The translations under genes and the position numbers were made by a program. Under the pieces are notes generated by a model. It had not been told where the DNA came from. It searched no databases and saw only the letters and a program-made list of their open reading frames with translations. Shown piece by piece: positions 56,107 to 64,000 of a DNA stretch of 64,000 bases (positions within the stretch are counted from its first letter, which is position 1; each line of letters starts with the position of its first letter). Location: positions 31,796-95,795 of the forward strand of contig NZ_LMMA01000008.1 of the NCBI RefSeq assembly GCF_001422725.1, read 5' to 3'. Source of the stretch: Flavobacterium sp. Leaf82. Lineage in GTDB: Bacteria; Bacteroidota; Bacteroidia; Flavobacteriales; Flavobacteriaceae.

Positions 56107-56958
56107 ATGAAAAAATATATACGAAACTATATAGCATCACTATCAATGCTTACTCTACTTTTAGGATTTTGCCTAAATAGTTACGCTCAGGATAAAAAGC
56201 AGGAAATCTCAATTTCTGTTGCCGGACCTTCTTCATTTCTTAACTATAATACGCCTGGAAATATTTTACCGGGAAACGGGATAAGTGCAGGAATTCGTTA
56301 TTCATATTATTTAAATGAAGGATTAAGTATTGGGATTGGTGTAGAATATCAAACCTATAATTCTGATGTAAAATTTGGATCTCTTAGCGGACAATATAAT
56401 ACTGTTGATGCCGAGGATGAAGCTTTTCAATTTAGATACAGAGGAACAAATTTAAGAGAAGAGCAAAAATTAGGATACGTAAATATCCCTATTGGTATTC
56501 AGTTTGAAACTCCGGGAACATCACAATTATATCTTGCTGCCGGAGCTAAAATAGGATTTGCCACAAGCGGAAGTTACGAATCAAAAATGGACAATCTGAC
56601 TACAAGCGGTTATTATCCGCAATATAATGTAGAGTTATTTTCTCCTGCATTTGCCGGTTTTGCAAGCACTAATAATGTAAAGACAAGCAAACAGGATATT
56701 GATACAGATGTATCTTATTCAGCAACTTTTGAAACTGGTTTAAAACAAAAGATTGGAGACAGAAGTGCTATTTATATTGGAGTTTATTTAGATTATGGTT
56801 TAAATAATATCTATGACAAAAGCAATAACAAACCTCTGGTTGAATATACTCCGGAATTACCTGTTGTGCTAAAAAATAATAGCGTACTTGACTCTCCGTT
56901 CGCAAATGATATCAGATTGGTGTCTTACGGACTTAAATTAAGATTCGCTTTACGTTAA
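56107..56958 (+). CDS. Outer-membrane beta-barrel protein
   Basis: This 283-residue exported protein (signal about 1-28, ending NSYAQ) has an alternating strand pattern like OprF/PorT-type flavobacterial barrels (ISAGIRYSYYLNEGLSIGIGVEYQTY; LYLAAGAKIGFATSG; IRLVSYGLKLRFALR) and ends in an arginine after a phenylalanine. It lies 50 bases after the giant SprB-repeat gene and is probably cotranscribed, with a terminator just after it. It may anchor or export the repeat protein, as SprF does for SprB, but it does not match PorP/SprF. That role is inference. Confidence 0.82.
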   Translation: MKKYIRNYIASLSMLTLLLGFCLNSYAQDKKQEISISVAGPSSFLNYNTPGNILPGNGISAGIRYSYYLNEGLSIGIGVEYQTYNSDVKFGSLSGQYNTVDAEDEAFQFRYRGTNLREEQKLGYVNIPIGIQFETPGTSQLYLAAGAKIGFATSGSYESKMDNLTTSGYYPQYNVELFSPAFAGFASTNNVKTSKQDIDTDVSYSATFETGLKQKIGDRSAIYIGVYLDYGLNNIYDKSNNKPLVEYTPELPVVLKNNSVLDSPFANDIRLVSYGLKLRFALR

Positions 56959-56994
56959 ATTAGAATAATTTTATTCCGTAAGGATGAATTAACT

Positions 56995-57028
56995 AAGCCG
57001 ATTTCTTGGGGGAAATCGGCTTTTTTAT
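56995..57028 (+). terminator. Terminator after the barrel gene
   Basis: An 11-base stem AAGCCGATTTC/GAAATCGGCTT (56995-57005 and 57012-57022) with a six-base loop is followed by TTTTTT. Confidence 0.88.
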
Positions 57029-57102
57029 TTGTATAAAAATGCTAATTTTTTAATGGATTTATTATACGTCTAAATTCTATGTCATTCTTCTATAAATATG
57101 AC

Positions 57103-57416
57103 ATCCCGCTGGGATTTAAAATTCTCTGGAAGTCATATTATCAAAGCTCCAGCGGAGCATAATATTTATAGCCAATGAAATACGTGCGTTAATCAAAGCT
57201 CCAGCGGAGCGTAATATCTATAGCAAATATTTACAGCCAATTAAATACGTGCGTTATCAAAGCTCCAGCGGAGCGCAATATCTATAGCAAATATCAATAG
57301 CAAATATTTATAGCCAATGAAATACGTGTGTTAATCAAAGCTCCAGCGGAGCGAAATATCTATAGCAAATATTTATAGCAAATGAAATACGTGCGTTATC
57401 AAAGCTCCAGCGGAGC
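57103..57416. repeat. Array of five REP-like palindromic units
   Basis: AAAGCTCCAGCGGAGC occurs at 57143, 57195, 57259, 57337 and 57401. The intervening sequences are also alike: TAATATCTATAGCAAATATTTATAGCC, then AATGAAATACGTGCGTTA. Unit spacings are 52, 64, 78 and 64 bases, differing by 12-14-base sub-repeats of the ATAGCAAAT type. ATCCCGCTGGGAT at 57103-57115 is a related palindrome. The same unit occurs at 17790-17856. Confidence 0.85.
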
Positions 57417-57437
57417 GACATCTTTACAAATAGCCAT

Positions 57438-57472
57438 AAAAAAAAGCTGCAAGGTTTTCTTGCAGCTTTTCA
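57438..57472. terminator. Bidirectional terminator
   Basis: The stem AAAAGCTGCAAG/CTTGCAGCTTTT (57442-57453 and 57459-57470) with a five-base loop is flanked by A-runs and T-runs. It ends the leftward OmpA-family gene. Confidence 0.85.
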
Positions 57473-57514
57473 AATTAACAATTTTTAAAAAAATTAATAA
57501 CAACAGAATACTAT

Positions 57515-59455
57515 TTATTTCATTGAAACAATGATAAATTCACTTCTTCTGTTTAATTGATGTTCTTCTTCTGTACAAGTTACATTATCAGAACAATTAT
57601 TTTTCAATTGGCTTTCGCCATATCCTTTTCCGGATATTCTATTAGCCGAAATTCCTTTTTTTACCAACCAGTCAATTGTTGCTTTTGCTCTTTTGTTAGA
57701 AAGAACCATATTGTATTTTTCAGTCTGTCTACTGTCGGTATGCGAACGAACATCTATTTTTATATCCGGATTTTGATTCATTACGGCTAACACTTTTTCT
57801 AATTCAAAAGCTGCTTTTTCTGTAATAAACGACTTGTCTAAATCAAAATAAATAATCGGAATATTTAAAGTTTTAGCTAAATCAGTTCCAACACCAATTT
57901 GTTCGATTTGCTTATCCAGTTTTACATTTAATTCTGCTTTATCATTTGATGGCTGAATTGTAATTGTATTTTCATTGGTTTCATAATCTTTCTTTGCAGC
58001 TCTTACTGAATATGTTTTGTTGCATTTAACATCAAAATTATAAGTTCCGTCAGTAGCTGAAACTGTTTCTGAAATTTGCTGAAATTTATCGTCAAACAAA
58101 ATAACTTTTGCATCGCTTAAAGGTTCGTTTGTTTTAGAATCTAATACGGTTCCTGATAATTTTTTTTCACAATCCAGTCTTCTTGTTTCTGTGAATTTAT
58201 AAATATCATCATTCCCTATTCCTCCTTCTTTATTCGATGAAAAGAAACCTTTTCGTGTATTACTGTCAATTATAAAAGCAAAATCATCAAACTTACTATT
58301 TACCGGTTCTCCAATATTCTGAACTTGATCAAAAGTAGCATCTTCTTTGATTTTTGCCACAAATACATCCAAACCTCCTAATCCCGGACGACCGTCACTG
58401 GCGAAGTAAAGTTCATTATCTGCTGCTATAAAAGGAAAAGTTTCTCTTCCTTCGGTATTAATTCCTGCACCAAGATTTTCAGGTTTGCCAAAGGTTCCGT
58501 CTGCATTTATAGTAACACTAAACAAATCAGATTGTCCTAAACTTCCCGGCATGTCAGAGGCAAAATACAACTTCTTTTCATCTGTGCTTAAAGCGGGATG
58601 CGCTATACTGTATTCATCACTGTTAAAAGGTAAGGCAGTAACATTTGTCCATTTATCGTTTACAAGATCTGCTTTGTACAACTTTAATAACGTAATTCTC
58701 TTGTTGTCTTTTCCTTTTTTTCCACGAAGAAAATTGTTTCTTGTAAAGTACATTGTCTTTCCGTCTTTGGTAAAAACTGGAGTAGATTCATTGAATTTAG
58801 AATTTATCTTTTTCTCAAATCGAATTGGATTTTCTAAACTTCCGTCAGCTTTTAATTCTGCAGCAAACAAATTCGTAAAAGATTTGTTTGTCCATTTGAA
58901 TGTTTTTTTGACAACAATTCCGGTATCTCTTGCAGAAGCAAAAACAAGTTTATTATTAAAAACCGTACTTCCGTAATCAGATTGTTTCGAATTAATTCCT
59001 GCATCTGTTATTTCGAATCTGCCAGAATTTGATTTAATCTGCTCCAGGTAGTTTTTATTATTTTCAAATAAAACTCCCCTTGCATCTGTTTTAACTTTCG
59101 AATTAAAAATCTCAAGCATCTTATCAGATTTGGCATAATCCCCAACAGATTTAAGCGCTTGTGAATATCTGTAATAATACTCCGGTTCCTGCTGATCGTT
59201 GAACGCAAATAAAGCATCATACCACTTTACAGCTTTTGTTAACTCGGCATTAAAATAATAAGCGTTTCCTAATCTCTGAAACATTTTCTCGTCTTTATAC
59301 CCGCTTTCGGCTACTTTTTCATAAATAGAAATAGCGTCTACATAAGCATATTGATTGTACTCTTTCTCTGCTTTATTTAATACTGTTTTCTGCGCCATTC
59401 CGTTAAAAAAAACAGAAGACAAAAAAGCGGTATAAATTAAATTTTTAACTTTCAT
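57515..59455 (-). CDS. OmpA-family protein with TPR, propeller and Peptidoglycan-binding domains
   Basis: This 646-residue exported protein (signal ending NGMAQ) has TPR-like helices (about 25-140), a PD40-type beta-propeller (about 150-400; GKTMYFTRNNF, KKLYFASDMPGSLGQSDLFSV, ELYFASDGRPGLGGLDVFVA, KGFFSSNKEGGIGNDDIY), a carboxypeptidase-like domain (about 430-510; SGTVLDSKTNEPLSDAKVILFD) and an OmpA domain (about 530-646; IYFDLDKSFIT, IDVRSHTDSRQTEKYNMVLSNKRAKA). It starts two bases after the PorP/SprF gene. Trios of giant adhesin, PorP/SprF and this OmpA protein are typical in flavobacteria; it anchors the complex to peptidoglycan. Confidence 0.92.
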   Translation of the reverse strand: MKVKNLIYTAFLSSVFFNGMAQKTVLNKAEKEYNQYAYVDAISIYEKVAESGYKDEKMFQRLGNAYYFNAELTKAVKWYDALFAFNDQQEPEYYYRYSQALKSVGDYAKSDKMLEIFNSKVKTDARGVLFENNKNYLEQIKSNSGRFEITDAGINSKQSDYGSTVFNNKLVFASARDTGIVVKKTFKWTNKSFTNLFAAELKADGSLENPIRFEKKINSKFNESTPVFTKDGKTMYFTRNNFLRGKKGKDNKRITLLKLYKADLVNDKWTNVTALPFNSDEYSIAHPALSTDEKKLYFASDMPGSLGQSDLFSVTINADGTFGKPENLGAGINTEGRETFPFIAADNELYFASDGRPGLGGLDVFVAKIKEDATFDQVQNIGEPVNSKFDDFAFIIDSNTRKGFFSSNKEGGIGNDDIYKFTETRRLDCEKKLSGTVLDSKTNEPLSDAKVILFDDKFQQISETVSATDGTYNFDVKCNKTYSVRAAKKDYETNENTITIQPSNDKAELNVKLDKQIEQIGVGTDLAKTLNIPIIYFDLDKSFITEKAAFELEKVLAVMNQNPDIKIDVRSHTDSRQTEKYNMVLSNKRAKATIDWLVKKGISANRISGKGYGESQLKNNCSDNVTCTEEEHQLNRRSEFIIVSMK

Positions 59456-59457
59456 AA

Positions 59458-60366
59458 TTAGAAAAATCTTGGTGAAGTTATTCGGCCATATTTATTTAAG
59501 AATTCAAAACGCAAAAATATCTCGTGCGATCCTGAATTATAATTTACCAGTTTGGTTGTTTCGCGATCATAAGCATACCCTATATATAAACTATCTGTTA
59601 TCTGAAACCCTGCTAATGCACTCACAGAAGCGCTCCATCTATAAGCAACACCAATTACGAATTTGTCGTTGAACATAAAATTCGCAGATGCATCTACTTG
59701 TAATGGCGAACCTTCGACCATTTTTGTTAACAAAGCCGGTTTGAATTTTATGGTTTCATAACGATCCAGATCAAACACATAACCTGCTATAAAATAATAG
59801 TTAATACGGTCTTTGTATATGGCAATATCATTGTCGTCGTAACGATTGGTCTGAATAAAATTTGGAACAGATAAACCTACATAAGCCTTATCAGTATGCC
59901 AGTAAACTCCGGCTCCAACATTGGGTGTAAATTTATTTTCGAAATCCTGAAACTGGGGATCTCCCTGATTCTCCGGTCTTAATTTAGTTGGATCAAGTTT
60001 AAATATATTAGCTGATCCTTTTATACCAAAGGAAAGTTTGGCTGTTGCCGATGTTGGAATCGAATACGAAAAATCAGCTGATAAATTGTTCTCGTTCGTG
60101 GGACCAATTTTATCATTTACTAACGAAACCCCAAGTCCTACATTATTACCAACTGGTGTATTTACAGAAAAACTACTTGTTTCCGGTGCTCCGTCTAACC
60201 CAACCCATTGTGTACGATACAATCCAAAAACACTCATAACGCCTCTTGAACCGGCATAAGCAGGATTTATATTTATGGTATTATACATGTATTGTGTAAA
60301 CTGCGCATCTTGCTGGGCAAAACCTGCAACGGAACAAAACAATAAAACTAAAACTAATTTTCTCAT
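59458..60366 (-). CDS. PorP/SprF-family outer-membrane protein
   Basis: This 302-residue barrel has a signal peptide (ending GFAQQ) and the PorP/SprF opening (DAQFTQYMYNTININPAYAGSRG, RTQWVGLDGAP). The body shows repeated strands (NVGLGVSLVNDKIGPTNENNLSADFSY; IGVAYRWSASVSALAGFQITDSLYIGYAYDRETTKL) and a C-terminal SHEIFLRFEF. SprF is required for surface display of SprB, and relatives accompany proteins with type-B sorting tails. The gene follows the giant adhesin by about 58 bases and precedes the OmpA gene by two, so it is the likely specific partner of the adhesin. Confidence 0.93.
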   Translation of the reverse strand: MRKLVLVLLFCSVAGFAQQDAQFTQYMYNTININPAYAGSRGVMSVFGLYRTQWVGLDGAPETSSFSVNTPVGNNVGLGVSLVNDKIGPTNENNLSADFSYSIPTSATAKLSFGIKGSANIFKLDPTKLRPENQGDPQFQDFENKFTPNVGAGVYWHTDKAYVGLSVPNFIQTNRYDDNDIAIYKDRINYYFIAGYVFDLDRYETIKFKPALLTKMVEGSPLQVDASANFMFNDKFVIGVAYRWSASVSALAGFQITDSLYIGYAYDRETTKLVNYNSGSHEIFLRFEFLNKYGRITSPRFF

Positions 60367-60424
60367 TTCTTTTATTTTTAAATAATGGCTTAGCCGTAAC
60401 TAAGCCATTTTAATTTGTATAGTG

Positions 60425-63400
60425 TTACTTAGTAAGGTATAAATACCCCGCTTCCTGGTGCGGATTAGACTGCATATCTTTATACTTAATGATATAGTAG
60501 TAAGTTCCTTCAGGTAATCCGTCTGAGTCTTTGATAGTAACACGACCTTCTGATATACCTCTAAAAGCAATGTCATTATTATTATAATGATCTCTTTCGA
60601 ACACTAAAACTCCCCAACGGTTGTAGATCTGTACGGTATTATCCGGGTAGCATTCTAAACCTTGAACATAGAATCTTTCGTTTTTGTCATCTCCATTTGA
60701 AGAAACAGCATTAAAGATTTTGATCACACAACCACTTAATGTTATAACAGTTGGTTTTTCTCCGTCGATATCACTAGAATCTGATTTGTCCATAACAATA
60801 ATTCCGCTTTTCGTAATTCCTGATGCAGTTGCCTGATTGCTTATGCTGCTAGAATTTACATCTGCCTGCGTTAAAGTATAAGTTCCTGTTATTGAAGAAT
60901 TATCACTTTGACCAACTCCTAAATTAATTGGACCTCCGCTCATTACTATTCCAGGTAAAGGATCAGAAACCAATATGTTTTCAAGATCTGTATTTCCTGT
61001 GTTTGTAATCGTGAAATTATAAGTTAAGGTCTCTCCTGCTTCAGCATATCCGTTACTGTTAGTATCATTTAATACAACAGTTTTTACAATTGCAATTGCC
61101 GGAACTTCAACAAAAATCTTAACTGTTGCCGTACTGCAATTAGATGAATTTGCTACTTCGCATATTTGATATGTCAGTGTATAATTTCCACCTTTTGTAC
61201 CCGGAGCTACATCAAGCGTACCATCTGCATTGATAGTAATACCTGTTGGTAAATTCAGACCTTTTAAAATAACATCTGAAGGTTTAACAGGAACACTGTT
61301 TAATTTATCATTAGCAAGAACATTGATTACTTCTAATGAACCGTTAAGTCCGTCAGCAAGAGTTACATCATCGTCATTACCAGCCTGAATACCAAAAGTT
61401 GGCATTGCATTACAACCCGTTATTGCTGATGGATAATTAACCACAACTGATTGTGTAGGGTTTAATGTAAACTGCATTGTAACGGCAGGTCTTGTTAATT
61501 CAAAACCATCATTTCCTTGCGTCCATTGTCCGTTTACTAATACCCATCCTGGCCAGTCTGTTGGGTTATTATTAGCATCAACAGTTGCTCCCGGCCATAA
61601 TACGCTACCGCTTAATGCCATATTACTTTGTGTTGCTACAATGTTGTTAGCACTATCCAACCAATTGATTGTTAATAAATCTGTTGGCGTAAAATTATCT
61701 GCTGTTACAGTGTAAGACACATATGGCGTATTATTAGAACAATAACTATTTGCTGTTACCGTCATAGTTGGCGAAACAACCTTAACCGTAACTGTAGCAG
61801 GACTACAATTAGAAGGATTCGCTTTTTCGCAAATTTCGTATGTCAATGTATAATTTCCAGCTGGTGCATTTGGAGCTAACTCCACTGTACCGTCAGGTTT
61901 TAAAGTTAAAATTCCTGTTGGATCCGGAGATGGAATATGTAAATCAACATCTAAAGGATTTAAAGGACTATTATTTAAAGTATCATTATTGAAAATATTT
62001 GTAACCGTTACCGTTTTATTGATTCCCACAACTGAGTTTATAGGATCAGAAACTGCAACCAGAACCGTTTTATCAACTACAATAGTAATTACTGCAGGAC
62101 TCGCATCGATTGCTCCGTCATTGTCAGTCGCTGTAAAAGTAAAAGTATCATTACCTGAAAACGCTCCACTTGGATCATAAGTAAGCATACTTACTTCTAG
62201 TGGCGTTAATACTTGATTTACCAATACCGCTGTTCCTGATAAAGCTAAAACTCCATGAGCTGGTAAGCTTAAAACAGTATAACTTACAACAGTTCCGTCA
62301 GTATCTGTAGCTATTAAAGCATTGATAGGCGTTGCTCCTGCTCTTGAAGGAATACTTGCATTAGTATCATCCTGAGCAACTGGTGCATTGTTCCCAACCG
62401 GAATTGTGATTGTTGCACTTGGTAAAGCTACAGCACCAAGATCATCTGTCGCTGTAAAAGTAAAAGTATCATTACCTGTAAATGTTCCGCTTGGTGCATA
62501 TGTAAGTGATGCAGCTTCGGCTGGTGTTAAAATCTGATTTACGGTTACCGGAACTCCAGCTAATGCTAAAACTCCGTTTGTTGGTAAACTTAAAACCGTA
62601 TAACTAGCAATTGTTCCATCAATATCTGTTGCTGTTAAAGCATTGATTGTCGTTGCACCAGCTGTTGAAGAAATGATAGGATTTGTATCATTATTAGCAA
62701 TTGGCGCATCATTAACCGAAGTTACTGTAATAACTTGGTTTGCTGTAGCAGTTCCACCTTTTCCATCACTAATTACATAAGGGAAACTAATTGCCGTAGC
62801 CGAATTAAAGTTCGCATCAGGAGTGAAAGTAATAACACCTGTAGCTGAGATATTTACTGTTCCGTTTGGTACTGTAATTGTTTGTGCAGAACCTGTTAAA
62901 GTTGTTCCGTTGATTGAAGTAATTGTCAATGTATCTCCGTCAACATCTGAATCTAAAGCAAGTGGATTTAGAGTTAAACTTCCGTCTTCTGCAACTGTAT
63001 AAACATCATCAACTGCAACCGGATTATCATTAACCGAAGTTACCGTAATAAGCTGATTCGCTGTAGCAGTTCCGCCTTTTCCATCACTGATTACATAAGG
63101 GAAACTAATTGCCGTAGCTGAATTAAAGTTCGCATCAGGAGTAAAAGTAATCACGCCCGTTGCCGAGATATTCACTGTTCCGTTTGGTACAGTTATACTT
63201 TGAGCTGAACCTGTTAAAGTGGTTCCGTTGATTGAAGTAATTGTCAATGTATCTCCGTCAACATCTGAATCCAGATTTAAAGGATTTAATGTTAAACTTC
63301 CGTCTTCTGCAACTGTATAAGTATCATCAACTGCAACCGGATTATCGTTAACCGAAGTTACCGTGATAAGTTGGTTTGCTGTAGCAGTTCCGCCATGTCC

Positions 63401-64000
63401 ATCGCTGATTACATAAGGGAAACTAATTGCCGTAGCTGAATTGAAGTTCGCATCCGGAGTAAAAGTAATAACACCCGTTGCCGAGATATTCACTGTTCCG
63501 TTTGGTACTGTAATTGTTTGTGCAGAACCTGTTAAAGTTGTTCCGTTGATTGAAGTAATTGTCAAAGTATCTCCGTCAACATCTGAGTCTAAAGCAAGTG
63601 GATTTAAAGTTAAACTTCCGTCTTCTGCAACTGTATAAACATCATCAACTGCAACTGGATTATCATTTACAGAAGTTACCGTAATAAGCTGGTTTGCTGA
63701 AGCAGTTCCACCTTTTCCATCACTAATTACATAAGGGAAACTAATTGCTGTCGCCGAGTTAAAGTTCGCATCAGGAGTAAAAGTAATCACGCCTGTTGCC
63801 GAGATATTTACTGTTCCGTTTGGTACAGTTATAGTTTGAACTCCACCTGTTAAAGTCGTTCCGTTGATAGAAGTTATTGTCAATGTATCTCCATCAACAT
63901 CTGAATCTAAAGCAAGTGGATTTAAAGTAACTGTGTTATCTTCTGCAACTGTGTAAACATCATCAACTGCAACCGGATTATCATTTACAGAAGTTACCGT
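60425..64000 (-). CDS. Giant adhesin with tandem cadherin-like repeats and type IX type-B tail (partial)
   Basis: The frame is open to the right end of the window, so the N-terminus is missing; 1191 residues are visible. From right to left there are near-identical 106-residue cadherin-like repeats (VNDNPVAVDD, then EDGSLTLNPLALDSDVDGDTLTI, then FPYVISDGKGGTATANQ), two related domains with NDTFTFTATD, several Ig/PKD-like domains (SNCSxATV), a DUF11 domain (AEAGETLTYNFTITNTGNTDL) and the type-B sorting domain (NGDDKNERFYVQGLECYPDNTV, YNRWGVLVFE, GTYYYIIKYKD, AGYLYLTK). It precedes a PorP/SprF gene and an OmpA gene in the same operon. It is probably a long surface adhesin. Confidence 0.92.
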   Translation of the reverse strand, partial: TVTSVNDNPVAVDDVYTVAEDNTVTLNPLALDSDVDGDTLTITSINGTTLTGGVQTITVPNGTVNISATGVITFTPDANFNSATAISFPYVISDGKGGTASANQLITVTSVNDNPVAVDDVYTVAEDGSLTLNPLALDSDVDGDTLTITSINGTTLTGSAQTITVPNGTVNISATGVITFTPDANFNSATAISFPYVISDGHGGTATANQLITVTSVNDNPVAVDDTYTVAEDGSLTLNPLNLDSDVDGDTLTITSINGTTLTGSAQSITVPNGTVNISATGVITFTPDANFNSATAISFPYVISDGKGGTATANQLITVTSVNDNPVAVDDVYTVAEDGSLTLNPLALDSDVDGDTLTITSINGTTLTGSAQTITVPNGTVNISATGVITFTPDANFNSATAISFPYVISDGKGGTATANQVITVTSVNDAPIANNDTNPIISSTAGATTINALTATDIDGTIASYTVLSLPTNGVLALAGVPVTVNQILTPAEAASLTYAPSGTFTGNDTFTFTATDDLGAVALPSATITIPVGNNAPVAQDDTNASIPSRAGATPINALIATDTDGTVVSYTVLSLPAHGVLALSGTAVLVNQVLTPLEVSMLTYDPSGAFSGNDTFTFTATDNDGAIDASPAVITIVVDKTVLVAVSDPINSVVGINKTVTVTNIFNNDTLNNSPLNPLDVDLHIPSPDPTGILTLKPDGTVELAPNAPAGNYTLTYEICEKANPSNCSPATVTVKVVSPTMTVTANSYCSNNTPYVSYTVTADNFTPTDLLTINWLDSANNIVATQSNMALSGSVLWPGATVDANNNPTDWPGWVLVNGQWTQGNDGFELTRPAVTMQFTLNPTQSVVVNYPSAITGCNAMPTFGIQAGNDDDVTLADGLNGSLEVINVLANDKLNSVPVKPSDVILKGLNLPTGITINADGTLDVAPGTKGGNYTLTYQICEVANSSNCSTATVKIFVEVPAIAIVKTVVLNDTNSNGYAEAGETLTYNFTITNTGNTDLENILVSDPLPGIVMSGGPINLGVGQSDNSSITGTYTLTQADVNSSSISNQATASGITKSGIIVMDKSDSSDIDGEKPTVITLSGCVIKIFNAVSSNGDDKNERFYVQGLECYPDNTVQIYNRWGVLVFERDHYNNNDIAFRGISEGRVTIKDSDGLPEGTYYYIIKYKDMQSNPHQEAGYLYLTK
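62718..64000 (-). repeat. Tandem 318-base repeats in the giant adhesin
   Basis: The same point in the repeat (GAAGTTAC) recurs at 62718, 63036, 63354, 63672 and 63990, exactly 318 bases apart, giving four full copies and the start of a fifth. Copies differ at few positions, for example LALDSD against LNLDSD, so the array is recent or homogenised. It continues beyond the window. Confidence 0.92.

Noticed and set aside
57143..57416. Regularly spaced palindromes as a CRISPR array
   Set aside because: The sequences between the units are themselves repeated and not unique, the spacing varies by sub-repeats, and no cas gene is near.
58485..58976. 163-codon plus-strand frame within the OmpA-family gene
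   Set aside because: It is fully antisense to a clearly recognised multi-domain gene and its translation shows no family motif.

Overview
The window is a low-GC chromosomal segment that I assign to a flavobacterium (Bacteroidota), most likely Flavobacterium or a close relative. The evidence is SusC/SusD pairs, an ECF sigma/FecR pair, type IX secretion sorting domains (type A and type B), SprB-repeat and PorP/SprF proteins, Bacteroidota -7 promoter boxes (TAnnTTTG), and short palindromic repeats of the kind that litter Flavobacterium genomes. No rRNA, tRNA, CRISPR array, prophage or IS transposase was found.

Region 1 (1-11.6 kb) is a compact biosynthetic locus. It holds a Sfp-type phosphopantetheinyl transferase, a one-module NRPS (C-A-T-C, glycine-like specificity code), a cyclic-peptide-type ABC exporter, a separate type II thioesterase, a TPR sensor histidine kinase, a small lipoprotein and a divergently placed response regulator. 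The exporter-NRPS-PPTase operon and the thioesterase gene have the same promoter geometry: CCGTAA-N16-CCGTAA-N21-TATTTTTG on the minus strand. Palindromic variants of the box lie before the small lipoprotein and the response regulator gene. I infer that the two-component system controls the cluster and itself. This is the most novel-looking system in the window.

Region 2 (11.6-34.7 kb) contains a LuxR regulator, a DUF1349 protein, small unknown proteins, an orphan FabH, and a fused phosphodiesterase-alkaline phosphatase. Next comes a SusC/SusD pair with its ECF sigma factor and FecR anti-sigma factor; a bipartite motif is shared by the sigma and anti-sigma promoters. Then follow a PAS histidine kinase, an alcohol dehydrogenase broken by a one-base frameshift, two related aldo/keto reductases around a SnoaL-like protein, an AraC regulator, a CPA1 antiporter and two small genes.

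Region 3 (34.7-41.8 kb) is a vitamin B12 uptake locus read leftward from a cobalamin riboswitch: a BtuB-like TonB receptor, a BtuG-like beta-propeller lipoprotein, another surface lipoprotein and a secreted DUF5074-like protein with a type IX sorting tail.

Region 4 (42.0-47.6 kb) is a rightward cluster of FAD oxidoreductase, methyltransferase and type III polyketide synthase, followed by dehydratase, ketosynthase, acyl carrier protein and a second phosphopantetheinyl transferase. It looks like a phenolic-lipid, pyrone or quinone pathway with its own acyl-primer supply.

Region 5 (48-64 kb) is cell-surface material: a lone tail-collar protein, a methyltransferase-like protein, a 2094-residue SprB-repeat protein with a partner beta-barrel, a five-copy REP-like array, and an OmpA / PorP-SprF / giant type-B adhesin operon that runs off the right end.
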